The notes: generated by a model not told the origin, from the sequence alone. A stretch of DNA of 64,000 nt from Gavia stellata (GCF_030936135.1 NC_082637.1:5097001-5161000), one strand, 5' to 3'; positions 35,926 to 48,806 are shown, counted from the first letter of the stretch. Numbers and translations: made by a program.

Positions 35926-36783
35926 GGCCTGTAATCTGCATCAAGAAGGGCATCAAAGCTCTGGGGATAAGAAAAAAATTACAGTCTTTTCTTATGATTC
36001 TTGTTTGCTTTCTCCCTATGGATTGGAAGGGAACTAAATCTCTGCTTGAAGGGAGCACACGCACCCACCTCAGATTAGAAGGCAAGCTGGGACACAACTG
36101 GAGGAGATGGTTAAACAATCACCAAATTTTTTGGGGAAAGGAGTATTGCAAAAAAGAGATATGGGGATGCTGAGAACCTCTACACTGCCGCAGCGGTGAA
36201 TCGCGGGTATTTACAGCAGAGCAGCCCAAGGGGCTGCAACAGCTGGAGAAGATCCTGGAGGGCTATGATGGGCACAGTGATCCCTGCAGGAGCATCACCC
36301 TGGAAAAACACAATTTCTTTGTAGTGAGCACCTGTCAGTCGATAGGCTTGTGCTCAGTGATACAGGCTCCATGAATAATAGAGAAATCATTTGAACAATT
36401 AGCTAATTAGGGCTAATGACAGCCTGAATCACTTATGGCACACCTAGGGCTGATGGGGAATTCCTTGAGAAAAGGGCCTTTTGTCAGCAAACATTGATTC
36501 ATCAATGTGGTAATGAGCTGTCCTGCTTCTTATGAACATTTATCAGACTGCAAGGTAATGCCTGGTGGTTAGGGCTCAGCTCTAGACCTACCTGTGCCAG
36601 CTCACTCCCAAACAGACTGCTGTCGTAGCATGCTTTTGAGGTGCAGGATGCTGATAGCATAGAGCCTTGTATTTTTAAGCCTCCAAGAGTAAGCGCTGGG
36701 TTTCTCTTTGGCTTGTGCTGCTAGAGAAAATGTTCACAGCATAGCACCCTCCCACAGCCCGCAGTGATCTGGTGGCCCCATGC

Positions 36784-36802
36784 AAAAAAAAAAAAAAAAA
36801 AA
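36784..36802. repeat. A19 homopolymer
   Basis: A pure run of 19 A. No intact retroposed sequence precedes it that I can identify. Confidence 0.85.
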
Positions 36803-38139
36803 CAAGTGGACTGTGAAGAGTGGGATGGTACATGACCAGGGTGGTGGATGATGCGTAACACTTGAGCCAACTTTGCTACAGGGCTGCTGTTTGTGTAGGG
36901 AGCTCAGCCTTATGCTAAGATACCTGAAGCCAAGCCTGGGCAATTGCTTGTTCCTCCTCTATGCTGAAAGCATCAGAAAAGCGATGACTTCAAGGGACAT
37001 GGCCTCACAAGGGCCTTGAAAAGAAACAGTTTGTAAAAGCATGTTGCTCTCATAAGAAACCATAAAGAAATAGGAAAGAAATACAGTGTACAGCTAGAGG
37101 GTAAAACTTTGGGATGGTGACAGAATGCTTGGCTGAGTCGTAATGACTTTCCCAAGCAGAGCTCTACCAGGGATCAACCCTTGACACCAAAACCACATGA
37201 ACAAAGCAGGGCATTTCAGAACAGTTGCTGAGGTTGAATGCAACACAATTGCAGAAAGCAGGTATGAAACACTTAGCCACAGACCTTTAAAGTGAAACAA
37301 AAAATAATAAAAAAGTCGTCCCAAAAGGAAAAAAGTGCTCAAGTAAACTTGTTTCCTATCACAGGCATTAAATGAAGCCACGTTCCAGAACAGCTCTGTC
37401 ATATCTGTACAAACACAACTACCACACAATAGTTAGTAATCAAGATAGTTTAACTTAAGGGGCTAAATATGACTCGTACATTCTTATTTAGATACTTGGC
37501 TTTTACGTTGTAGTCTTGGAGTCTTTCTGTGTCTCCCTTTCCTAGCCTGTGTAGTACGTAATGCAATACTTTGCTTTGCTCCAAGGCGATAACTTTTCTT
37601 TACTGCTTCTTCGTTTCCCTCTGGTGCAGCAGTATCTGCCAATCTGCCAAATGGAGGCACATAGTTTATGTGATGGATTGTCCTAGTGTCTTGGGTAGAA
37701 GTTGTGCTGATACCATTTGTATATGGATTGTATTTATATACATATGTGTATGTGCAGCTGTGGAGAAGGAAGGTTTGCCTTCCTTACCATGGGTCTCCTG
37801 AATGATGTTTGTAGAGAGGGATTCCTCTTGACTCCCTTTAGCCATTTAAAGGCTTATAGTTTTGGTATTCTCTATGGTCAACGCAGACTGACTGGTATAA
37901 TCTCTGGGCAGTTCAGCCAGGTGGTCAGACATTGTTCTTGGGATGGGACGGATTTCTTTCCAGAGGGGTCCTTCTCATCCCTTTAGTGGCACAGAGAGGG
38001 TAAGATGGGGCTTATGTGGCTAACTGTGGGTATCTCCAGTTTAAGTGTCTATATCCGAACGGCTTGCCTTGACTTCCAGTAAAGAGCTAGCTGGTCAATA
38101 TATGGATCTAAAGCATGACTCATCCCCTCCCATCCTACA

Positions 38140-38325
38140 CAGATGAAACATGTCCTAAACTCTGTTGCATTTGCTGTCTATAATGGGAAAGACAGACAGC
38201 TAGCTCAGATGCACACAGCTGTACTACATATACGTAGGGAGAGAGGTGATGAATCTCAGCTAAGTGACTATCCCAAGTCATTCAGGAAATCTGTAGCTGA
38301 CTGGGGTATCAAACAAGGACAAGTT
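38140..38325 (+). repeat. Second ancient MIR-like SINE remnant
   Basis: AAGTGACTATCCCAAGTCAT followed by CAGGAAATCTGTAGCTGACT and GGGGTATCAAACAAGGAC tracks the same MIR-type pattern (GTGACTTGCCCAAGGTCA, then a GGCAGAGC-like segment, then a GAATCGAACC-like segment). It is decayed. Confidence 0.4.
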
Positions 38326-38719
38326 AATGTTTGAACAAAGTGCCTAATATATGAAGAATTTTCAAAATGCTAACTGTTTTTTTAATAATAAAAGTAGTCA
38401 GACCAGGTAGATATTTTAAGACACAAAAATCCTGTTTTCCTGCATATGGTTTTAGTTATAAAACCAGAGGGGAAAACAAATAGAGAAAATATGAAATATA
38501 AAAACCGTCACTTCTAAACAGAATGTTTTTCAAAGGTTTCCATGAGGTGTTGGCTGCTTGGCAAAGCAGACTGTAAAACAACTTTACAAGCCACATTTAT
38601 TCTAAGAGCTCCACTTATTGAAGTACAATTCAAACTCTTGTTCTGCCGGCCAAGTTCCATAAATTAAACACTTGTCCAATAACACATACCTCTCCACTTG
38701 GATTCTCTGTTTCTTTTTG

Positions 38720-38771
38720 GCTTTGTGTGTCTGTGTCTCTCTCTCTCTTTTGCCTTTTTTTTTTTTTTTTT
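38720..38771. repeat. TG/TC microsatellite and poly-T tract
   Basis: A short TGTG then TCTC dinucleotide stretch runs into T17. Confidence 0.75.
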
Positions 38772-40801
38772 AATCTTTTGCAAATGGAAACAAAAAAAGG
38801 TTTGCTTGTTTTAGGAATGAATTTAAGAAATAGGCCAGTAAAAGTAAGAATAAGGAAAGGAGAAAGAAAACAGGTCAACTTTTTAATCCAGCTAACTAAA
38901 ACGAGACTTTCGTTCCATTATTTTATGTCTTGGTGACACTGATTTAAAGCTAAGCTAAATCCACAGTGTGAAGCTGCATGATGCCAAATGTCTGACCGAA
39001 GTAGTGCCTCATCTCCATTACAGTGCACTGGGCGTTGGGTGTTCAGAGGAACCAGCAAGGTGACCTGGGAGCTGAGAAGGGAGGTGGGACCTGTGCCCTG
39101 CCTTCAGAGAGAACCCGATTTCCCTCCCTCCCCTAAAGTGTTATGGCCTTAGAGATGCGACCATCAGCAGGACCTGTCTTTTCTTACAAGAGAAAGGACA
39201 GGGGAGGTGTGAGACATCTTCAGATGGCCTCTACCCTACCCTCGCTGCTCTTTCAGCTCAGTCTAGAGCCTCATGTCCAGGCTGTGTCTAAATCTTGTAG
39301 ATTCTTTGTGTGGTGTTTTTTGAAACCTGATTTTCTTATTCATCCAAGAAACTAAAACTCTCACCTAAGCTCTCGTCATATCACTTGTCCTTTAGCACAG
39401 CATCTGTCTTTCTGGTCTTGACAGTCATCCCTGCCCTGTAGTGTCACCATCTTCCTGACTTTCACTTTGATGTGACCCTCTGTCTTTCTCCTTCACATTG
39501 ACCGTGAACTGCATGTCTTCACTTTCAGAGCCAGTCATTGCTCTGTCTCATCAGTAGGGAAAAGTTAATTTCCACATTCACCTGACCCATAACACTGCCT
39601 CTGTTTGCCAGAAATATTTCTGAAGATCCTCTTCTGTGGTACAAAGCTTAGATGCTCTAACATGAGCACCAATGAAATCAATGCCTTCTTTAATCCAGAG
39701 AGTAGCAAGGTGGGAATAATACAGCAAGAAACTGGACGATATCTCTGTTTTCTTGTTAATTCACAGTGGAAAGATGGGGAAGTCAGCTACTGAACGTCTC
39801 TCATCAATTCAGAGGTGACCTTTTCAATGAGAATAATCCTTTTTACTCACTATAGTGATTGAGGGACTTACTCTGTAAGGCTTGAGTGTGACAGACTTGG
39901 GCAGTCAAATGTGAATTGGGTTGGGGCAGCTAGAGAAATTACTGTTCTTTGTTGGAAGCTGCCTTCTGCCTGGCTGAGATACCGTAACTGATGGGTGTGA
40001 AAGAGAGGACAGGGAAGGAAACGTGCTTTTAGCACATGTTAGTGTGGAAGAGGCCAGATTTAATTTAGCTTCTGCTCAAGGACATTTTAGACAGCCTATT
40101 CGTGTTGCAGCAAGGTTGGAGCAGCTCTTGTGGTCAGTCCCAAAGGCTGAGGACTCACCGAAAGACAGTAGGGACATCAACTCCCTCTGAGAGGTGGCAG
40201 TTGAGGGTAATGATTACTTCTTAAACTGCCCACCTGATCTGCAAGAGGTCAAAGAGGGCTTTGAATCACAGAATCATTAAGGTTGGAAAAGACCTGTAAG
40301 ATCATTGAGTCCAACCATCAACCAACACCACCATGCCCATTAAACCATGTCCCATAATGCCACATCCACATGTTCCTTGAACACCTCCAGTGGGGGTGTC
40401 TCCACCACCTCCCTGGGCAGCCTCTTCCAGTGCTTCACCACTCTCTCAGTAAAGAAATTTTTCCTAATTTCTAAACCTCCCCTGGCACAACTTGAGGCCA
40501 TTTCCTCTCGTCCTGTCACTTGTCACTTGGGAGAAGAGACCAACATCCACCTCTCTGCAACCTCCTTTCAGGTAATTGTAGAGAGCGATAAGGTCTCCCC
40601 TCAGCCTCCTCTTCTCTGGGTTAAACACCACCAGTTCCCTCAGCCGCTCCTCATCAGACTTGTGCTCCAGACCCCTCACCAGCTTTGTTGCCCTTCTCTG
40701 GACACACTCCAGCACCTCACTGTCCTTCTTGTAGTGAGGGGCCCAAAACTGAACACAGCATTCGAGGTGCGGCCTCACCAGCGCCGAGTACAGGGGCATG
40801 A

Positions 40802-42409
40802 TCACCTCCCTACTCCTGCTGCCACACTATTTCTGATACAGGCCAGGATGGCGTTGGCCTTCTTGGCCACCTGGGCACACTGCTGGCTCATATTCAGCCG
40901 GCTGTCAACCAGCAATCCCAGGTCCTTTTCCACTGGGCAGCTTTCCAGCCACTCTTCCCCAAGGCTGTAGCGTTCCCTGGGGTTGTTGTGACCCAAGTGT
41001 AGAAACTGGCACTTGGCCTTGTTGAACCTCACACAGTTGGCCTGGGCCCATCGATCCAGCCTGTCCAGATCCCTCTGCAGAGCCTTTCTTCCCTCGAGCA
41101 GATCAACACTCCCGCCCAACTTGGTGTCATCTGCAAACTTACTGAGGGAGCACTCTATCCCCTCATCCAGATCATCAATAAAGATATTAAAGACTGGCCC
41201 CAAAACTGAGCCCTGGGGGACACCACTTGTGACCAGCCGCCAACTGGATTTCACTCCATTCACCACGACTCTCTGGGCTCGGCCGTCCAGCCAGTTTTTT
41301 ACCCAGCAAAGGGTGCACCTGACTAAGCCACAAGCTGCCAGCTTCTCCAGGAGAATACTGTGGGAGACAGTGTTGAAGGCTTTACTGAAGTCCAGGTTGA
41401 CAACATCCACAGCCTTCCCCTCATCCACCAGGCGGGTCACCTGGTCATAGAAGGAGATCAGGTTGGTCAAGCAGGACCTGCCTTTCATGAACCCGTGCTG
41501 GCTGGCCCTGATCCCTTGGATGTCCTGCACATGCCTGGTGAGTGCCCTCAAGATGAACCTCTCCATAATCTTCCCCGGCACAGAGGTCAGGCTGACAGGC
41601 CTGTAGTTCCCCGGATCCTCCTTCCAGCCCTTCTTGTAGATGGGTGTCACACTGGCAAGCCTCCAGTTGTCTGGGACCTCCCCTGTTAACCAGGGCTGTT
41701 GATAAATGATGGAGAGTGGCTTTGCAAGCTCCTCGGCCAGCTCCCTCAGCACCCTTGGGTGGATGCCATCAGGCCTCATGGACTTGTGAGTGAGGTGGCA
41801 TAGCAGGTCCTTAACTGCTTTCTCCTGGGTCACAGGGAGTTTATTTTGCTCTCCATCGTTGTCTTCCAGCTCCGGGAGCTGAATACCCTTAGGATACCTG
41901 GTCTGGCTATTAAAGACTGAGGCAAAGAAGGCATTAAGTACCTTTTCCTCATCCTTGGTGACAAAGTTCCCCCCCACATCCAGTAAAGGACGGAGATTCT
42001 CCTTGGCTCTCTTTTTGTTGTTAATATATTTGTAAAAACATTTTTTGTTGTCCTTTACGACCGTGGCCAGATTGAGCTCTAGCTGGGCTTTTGCCTTTCT
42101 AATTCCTTCTCTGCATGACCTAACGAGATCCTTGTACTTTTCCTCAGTTGCCTGCCCCTTCTTCCAAAGGTGATAAACTCTCCTTTTTTTCCTGAGTCCC
42201 AGCAAAAGCTCCCTGTTCAGCCAGGCCGGTCGTCTTCCCCGCCGGCTCTTCTTACGGCACATGGGGACTGCCTGTTCCTGAGCCTTCAAGATTTCCTTCT
42301 TGAAGAAGGTCCAGCCTTCCTGGGCCCCTTTGCCCTTCAGGACCATCTCCCAAGGGACCCTCTCAACCAGTGTCCTGAGCAGGCTGAAGTCTGCCCTCTG
42401 GAATTCCAT
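40802..42409 (-). pseudogene. CR1 ORF2 reverse-transcriptase segment (535-codon open frame)
   Basis: In a live element this would copy CR1 RNA at a nicked chromosomal target. Visible reverse-transcriptase motifs in order: [81 protein letters not shown] and the catalytic FADDTKLG. The frame ends early at 40802 because of an apparent one-base deletion near 40832. The normal C-terminal part ([10 protein letters not shown] and onward) continues in another frame at 40805-40464. The Met at 42409 is internal to ORF2, not its true start. Confidence 0.93.
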
Positions 42410-42527
42410 AGTAGTGGTTTTGCTGACCCCCCGCCTTACTTCACCAAGAATTGAAACTCTATCATTTCATGGTCGCTAAGCCCAAGACAGCCTCCGACCA
42501 CCACTTCTCCCACCAGTCCTTCTCTGT

Positions 42528-42815
42528 TCATATACAGCAGGTCAAGCAGTGCACCGCCCCGGTAGGCTCACTTACCAGCTGTGTCAGGAAGTTATCTTCC
42601 ACACACTCCAGGAACCTCCAGGACTGTTTCCTCTCGGCTGTGTTATATTTCCAGCAGACATCCAGTAAGTTGAAGCCCCCCACAAGAACAAGGGCTTGCG
42701 ACTGTGAGACTTCTGCCAGTTGCTTGTAGAACGCTTCGTCTGCCTCTTCGTCCTGGTTGGGTGGTCTGTGACAGACACCCAGCAGGATATCCACCTTGTT
42801 TGCTTTCCCCCTCAT
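42528..42815 (-). pseudogene. CR1 ORF2 endonuclease C-terminal fragment
   Basis: About 95 residues with GVCHRPPNQDEEADEAFYKQ and QALVLVGGFNLLDVCWKYNT, matching the end of the APE-type endonuclease of CR1. The catalytic N-terminal part was lost by 5' truncation. A frameshift near 42555 separates it from the downstream linker. Confidence 0.85.
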
Positions 42816-43851
42816 CCTTACCCATAAGCAAGTTTTCTAGTTTCTCTGAGTGGCTGCTTAGGTGATGCCATGTGATGTTTTCATTCCTTGGAGCACCAAG
42901 GGCAAGGTAGGGTTAGAGTATCCATCTCTCCACCACTGATCTGTAGGGCCAAGATGATCTGCGACCTGCAACACTTGTGTGCACACAATTGTGCTCCAAG
43001 TCCAAAAAACTGATGTAGACATACACCGAGAAACCTTGTCTATACTCTGCAGAGTTGTTTGGTTGCTCAACCTGTAAACTCTTCTTCTGGGATTGGATAC
43101 CCTGTACAAGCCACGGCGGGGTTGGCAAAAAAACTTCATTTTGGTGTGAAATACACTGCTAGTTTTGCTAGCTTAGCATGAAAGAATCAAACCTCTCTCC
43201 AACAAAACTTTGCCTGTAAATGTTTTAACTGCAGTAACAATCACACAGCGTCTGCTATTCCTGGGCTGACCCAGCTGACTATTGGACTGTCTTTAACAAT
43301 GCATGGTAAACCACAGACCGTAAACTGCTAGGTGCTGTTCACAATGAATAAAAATGTCAGAGCTTGGCCAATATTTGGTTAAATCTTGAAACAAAACATA
43401 CAGCATTTTAATAAGGTAATCGTAAAGGCATTTCTCCATATAGTTCACATCGCTTGCTCTTTAAGAGAAAGTTAATGGGGATTTTCTTTTTTAGATAGCA
43501 ACAATTTATTGTGTGTTTCCGTGGTAACTACAACACCGTGAACCTTCCTTGAAAACTCCATCGGGATTCCTGCAATGTTAGTGAGCGTAATGAATGGTAA
43601 ATGTAAAGCAAACCCCTTGAATCACTGTATTTTAAATTCTGGCAGAGACATAATTTCCCACAGTTCATAAACATTTACAAAAAAAGGAGTTTACATGCAG
43701 AAAAACAGTTGTTTTTATCACTCAGATCAAAGAACACGTTTATCTGGATGTACGGATGCATTTTCAGCCAGCTTTCGAGAAACTCAGGTGACAATCTTTA
43801 AGAAGCTTCACAGACTAATACTGAACCTTTGAAGTCTGCAGCTTTGCTCAC

Positions 43852-43969
43852 CTGAAAATACAGACATCACTTCTGCTCTCTGTTCTGCATGAGTCTGAAG
43901 TTTGCACTTCAAAGATAATAGACGACAGGCCAAATTTCCCGAGTTGCTAACAGCACTGGGACTTAGCAA
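43852..43969 (-). other. Candidate upstream exon of SLC14A2 (speculative)
   Basis: On the minus strand a T-rich acceptor (TTTATTCTAG|TTGC) is followed by 118 nt without a stop in one frame and a consensus donor TTTTCAG|GTGAGC. That frame joins in phase with SLC14A2 exon 1, and the exon contains an ATG 16 nt before the donor, which would extend the N-terminus by 15 residues. The intron would be about 10.9 kb. The phase match has a one-in-three chance of being accidental. Confidence 0.25.
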
Positions 43970-46900
43970 CTAGAATAAAATGAAAAAGTAGGACATGTGG
44001 CAGGTTATGGGGTTTTGTATCCACACCCCCGTAGCAATCCTGCTGCTCGTGTGCCAGGTGAATGGTAGTCGCGCACTGGAGAAATGGCCTTACGCCTTTT
44101 GGAAATGCAATGGAGGGATTCTCCTAATGTTAATGACCTTTTCATCAGACCCTAAGATGGCAGATAACCATTTTTCAGCTGCTGAGACTCCTGTCGCCAC
44201 AGCCTGGGCTTACTTTTCTTGCAGCAGCTCAAGCCCCGAATTTGCTTGATGAAATCTGGTTTTCATCTCAGGTTTTACTCCTCTGTAGTTAATAGAATAA
44301 CACTACTATAAGCAAGAGAAGGGTCATATCCATCACTCTCAGTGGAGCTGCTCTGAATGTGTGCTGTTGTACATATAAACGCTGTTTCTGGCGCTGTTCG
44401 CAAGTCAGGGCTTGTTTACTACAGGAGCGAGCGTGGTTTCTGCATGCTACTGCATCGATGTGCATCCCAGGGCAGGCCTGCACCACCTTCCCCTGGTGAC
44501 TCCATCTATACACTACATCTACGTTACAAAGTGCATCTGTTTATAGCCTGAGAGCTTCATGAAAGACTGTAATGCTATTTTGTGGAGGATTTAGAAATTT
44601 TGAAAGGGTGCGTAGTAAACCCCCCTCCTCCTTTTCAAAAATCTCTAACAAGAAAAATTTAAAACGACTATAATTTTTTAAATGTGGATCTTTCAAAATA
44701 TTTAGCTTTCCTTTAATCTTTAAAAATTGCAATATAGTATATATGCGATATCAAGTTACAGATGAAAGAAAGTGTGGTTTCAAAATGGAAAACTTGTACA
44801 CCAAAGGTTGTGAGGCACTGGAGATTTTCAGGAGAAAATCACTGTCTCCTGAGACTTCTATGAAGTTCTTTGTTTTGTGGCTACAATTTTTTGCCCCGGT
44901 GCTTTGTTACTGTGCTGTGAGAACTATAATATCATGTAACTGAAACAATAAATACCTCCTGCCATCAGAAGGCATCTTTGGCATATTTTGGTTGCCAATA
45001 TATTTGTGTTCAAGCGGGATGCTCAAATCATACACAGGGTTGTGACAAGAATCTAATAAGGTTGAAAGCACATGAAACCTGATTAAATAATGTTTCTAAT
45101 TAGAGGCGGGTGTTATTTATCAGAAATTCAAAAAGTTTTAAAATTAAATTTGAGGACGAAGAGGGTCAGATGACATGCACAGATTAGTTTAATCCTAATT
45201 CTAATATGAGTAGGGGCATGTGGTCCAAGAACTCTGACTGCTGCGGCAAAGCTATTAAATGTGGAATTTGCGGAGGGGGCAAAGGAAATTTTCACTTTCC
45301 CAGCAGAAATGCCAGGGACATTGTTCCCCAGGTGGGTTGGAAGATATTTTGTGAGGGCCTCCTCTGAAGGGCACTGCGAGGCACTGAGATAACCTCTCAT
45401 CCCTAATACTGAAAGGTGAAAGTACAAGTGTGCAATTGCTTATTTTCCTGGCATGCTTATAGGTTGGGCAGAACTCATTCTGGGGGGATCCCTAGGACAC
45501 TTGCATGTTGGAGGCTGTGGTGCACAGCTCAGCAGACCTCCTGTATCTTTGGTGAGGGCCCACAGCCGAGCTTGCCCTAATGCAAGCTGGAGCTGTGGTG
45601 GACCTGTTCACATTGGGACTTGTTTCCTTTCCTATAACCTTCATCTCCATTTCTCTGACAGCTACATCCCAGGCTGATTTCTTAGTTCTTTGTGCCTTCC
45701 TGCACTGCCTAGAGCTGGATAGACATACCTAAGGGTCTCTCATATTTAAGGTCTTAGGTAGATTAGCTTTCCCAGGTGACCTGCTCTGGGCACCATGATG
45801 TACGTGTGCCCTGTGTGCTGGGTGGGCAATGTGGACGTTGTTGGCTCATGCTGAGGCCCCCGTGGGTTGTGCCAAATGTTGTCTGAGGTTCAGCCCTCCC
45901 CACGGATGCACATGACGTTTTCTCTGGGTGCCAAAGAGGCTCTGGGTAGAGGACTTTAACCAGTAACAGAGTCTGCCTTTTGTTTTCCAGAGTCTGAGTT
46001 ATGGACTTAGAAATGGGGCCAGGGTTAAGATTTGTGAAATTCAACACAGCACATCCCAGCTTATTGATCTATTTTTTCATGCAAAGGGCACTTTTTACCA
46101 GTTTGTCTTGGCTATGGTGGGAGCTGGGGCCAGTGGATGCCTGGTCCATAGCTAATATTGGGAGTGGGGTTAGTGACCACGGTACTGGGGACAAATGAGA
46201 CTAAGGTTTGTGCAGGGATGTATTTTAGCTCAAACATTGATGCTTGTGAGGAAGGCGAAGGGAGAGAAAGATATAAGAACATTTTGCCAGACCTCCTTCT
46301 GTGTTTCATTTGCAAGTGTGAGTATTGTAAATGACCCAGCCAAGGGTTGGAGATGTGTTCATGTTATGCTGCCAGAGAAGAAAGGTTGGAGAGCCAGGAT
46401 TAGGTCAATGTTCGACTCATCCAGAGGAGAGAGAAGGAGGGAGGGGGAGTTAGGGACCAGGTTAGAGTTAGGGTCTGTGAAACAAGGAAGCAGAACCAAA
46501 TCATAGCCAATTTTTGCAATTCACACTTAGTTATTCAAGTGGAAAGAAGTGGAAATGTGGTATTGGTGTCTGTGTGATGTATCCCCAACTTCACCCCAGT
46601 GTGTGAGTAACACCGGGTTCACTCTCACAGCTGGGTGGGTGAGCCAGTTAGGGGCTCACCTTGAGGCGGAGCAGGGTGCATTGCCTGAGGTTTAAGGTTA
46701 GTTGCAGGTGCAGAAGTGATTTGGAAGAACACAGAGGCAGGTCTTGGCAGTTTAAAATTTTAATTTATTTGTTGACTTTTTTTAAAATTTAAAAACTATT
46801 GGAATTTTAGAATTTCTTCAGGCCAAATATGTTCATGATTTGTACAGTTTTTTTAAAAAATGCTATATTCTTGATTTTTGGTTAGAGTATGAGCATGTAA

Positions 46901-48788
46901 GAAGCTAGTGTTCAGGTGGGGTTAGGATCATGAAAAGAATTGCTGCAGAATGAAGGTTAGGATTGAATTTTGTTGACTTTGTGGAGGAAAGCTGTGTATT
47001 GCTCTCAGTTGATTTGGCTGCCTTATTTTGAATTTTTGCTCGATACGTATTCTTGGCAGAGACTGGGCTTAGACTCGGGATAGCGTTTACGAAATTGGTG
47101 ACTACAGAGCTATGGTTATTTTCAAATTTGCAGCTTCTGTGATGGAGAATATTGGTATCACTTTACGTGAATAGCTTAAGCTGAAGTTTCTTGTGGTGCT
47201 TTATGCCTTTCTCATTCCCTATATTATTGTTCAAGATACTTTTACAGGATTTGAAAGATGCATTGCAGACCCAAGCTTATAGCTGAACTTTGGCATGACA
47301 GTGAAGGAAAATACAGAGTTTGCATTACCTTGTTTTACTCACAGTGAATTTTCACACAGAATAATATGCCTTATCTGTAGCCAAGGCTAGATTCAGCGCT
47401 AGGTTCTGTTGTAATGCTGAAAATGCAACATTTTGTTTCAATGAAGGCTTCCAGTTACGTGGAGGAAGCATCTAACTAGCGTCAGCTTATTTAAACACCA
47501 TATTCTCAGGCTTGTGTGGCCTTGAGTGCCTTCTGCATGGCCAGCACGTGGGTAATATAGGGTTTATGAGACTAAAGGATGCATAAAGAGGGTTATAATA
47601 TAAATTTGCCAGTTGTACTGAGGCCAGTGTGAAAGTTGGGATTAGTTTGGAGGGTCACAAGAAGTTGAATTGGAAAGCCAGGGGTTTGGCTGAAGTTTGC
47701 CAGCTGCAAAGAGAAGAGCCGAGGGCTGCTTCCACTTCGTTTGAATCCCTTAGTCTGAACGCTTCATCTGGAGCCAAAGGTGGGGTTAGACTTGGGGTCA
47801 AGATGTACCCAGGGGTCCTTGTTATGGACCAAAATACCTCTCCACGAGCTCGCTCTGGGATTTCCTGTGTTTCTAGGAAGAGCTGAAATGCTATGGTGAC
47901 ACAGTCAATGAAAGAAACACACTATAAATAATGTTGCCCTTGACATCAGATATGTCATCTCTGGATCATGGTCTATGTTTTCCATGTCTACAATATAAGC
48001 AAAATCCCATGGCTGATCCCTGTGCCCCATCATGAGTAATTACAGCTTTCTAGGCAGGGTGCTGAGAGTTCCCGTCCCTTCCCCTTTTGCCATTAGGGAT
48101 GATAAAGCAGAACCTACCTCAGAAACTACAAGAGAGATTTTAGTAAAGATTTTAAAGCATCTTAGCCAAAAAAATTCAGGGAAGAGTAATGTATCTCTTA
48201 GTTTTGTGCTATAAGAGAGGAAAAGGTTAGACCTCTCTCTCTCCTTCTCTGTCTCTGCATATAGAAGAATGATTTTTGAGAGGAAGATGCATTTTATTGC
48301 TAAAAAAGCAGTTTCAGGTCACTCCACATCTAGCAATAACAGCTGTATTTAGCAGACTACTTTGCCAGAAGAAAATAAAAAAGATGAAATGCAGAGAGGG
48401 AAAATCAAAGAGTTACAGTCTGGATGTTTTAAAGCCTAGTTTAGCTAAATTCAGCGATAATTTTTCAACGGAGAAAAATACTGCAATAAAACATTTATTG
48501 TGTTTTTGTGCTTGTTTTCATTCCTTTGAGAAGAATGAAACAGTTTAAGACTTATCCAATACTAATTTTTTTCTTAGTTTTTCAGTTCAACCATTAAAAC
48601 AAAAAAATCAGTTATTCACACAGTTCTCTTTATAGATTATACTAGAGAAAAAAATTGTAAGATAGCTTTCTGGATGGCCTGACCCAGTACTATACAAGAA
48701 GACATAACTTGGTTTAAAAGGACATTGGCAAAGTCATTAGTAAGTATGTGAATGATTAAAGAAAACCAGATATTTGGAAATCAAAAGG

Positions 48789-48806
48789 AGAAAAAAAAAA
48801 AAAAAG
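48789..48806. repeat. Poly-A tract
   Basis: A run of about 17 A followed by GATCTG; simple sequence. Confidence 0.7.

Larger units (their letters stand above)
32902..40261. other. Upstream region of SLC14A2
   Basis: No conserved coding exon was seen. It should contain a 5' exon and promoter of SLC14A2, because exon 1 begins with an acceptor. One weak promoter and exon candidate lies at 36.59-36.68 kb. Ancient SINE-like remnants and low-complexity tracts are listed separately. Confidence 0.5.
40262..42826 (-). mobile_element. 5'-truncated CR1 LINE, about 2.57 kb, with most of ORF2
   Basis: A non-LTR retrotransposon in minus orientation. Its 3' tail is at 40262, where the plus strand reads TTGAATCACAGAATCATTAA. 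It retains the last part of the endonuclease domain, the linker, the complete reverse-transcriptase domain and the C-terminal segment; ORF1 and the start of ORF2 are missing, typical of incomplete target-primed reverse transcription. Frames are interrupted near 42555, 42455 and 40832, each looking like a one-base loss, so it is not active. The 5' edge is judged from where CR1 similarity ends and is good to perhaps 10 bases. I see no clear target-site duplication. Confidence 0.93.

Noticed and set aside
37730..37745. TATA-like GTATATAAATAC on the minus strand as the SLC14A2 promoter
   Set aside because: No convincing splice donor follows within a first-exon distance, and the surroundings are simply AT-rich.
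40347..40970. 207-codon plus-strand open frame
   Set aside because: It is the antisense of the CR1 3' region; the reverse strand gives the known CR1 protein.
41013..41689. Plus-strand open frames of 145 and 109 codons
   Set aside because: They are shadows of the CR1 reverse-transcriptase frame on the opposite strand.
46640..46665. Donor-like CTCAAG|GTGAGC on the minus strand as another SLC14A2 5' exon
   Set aside because: No TATA box, acceptor or open frame supports an exon here.
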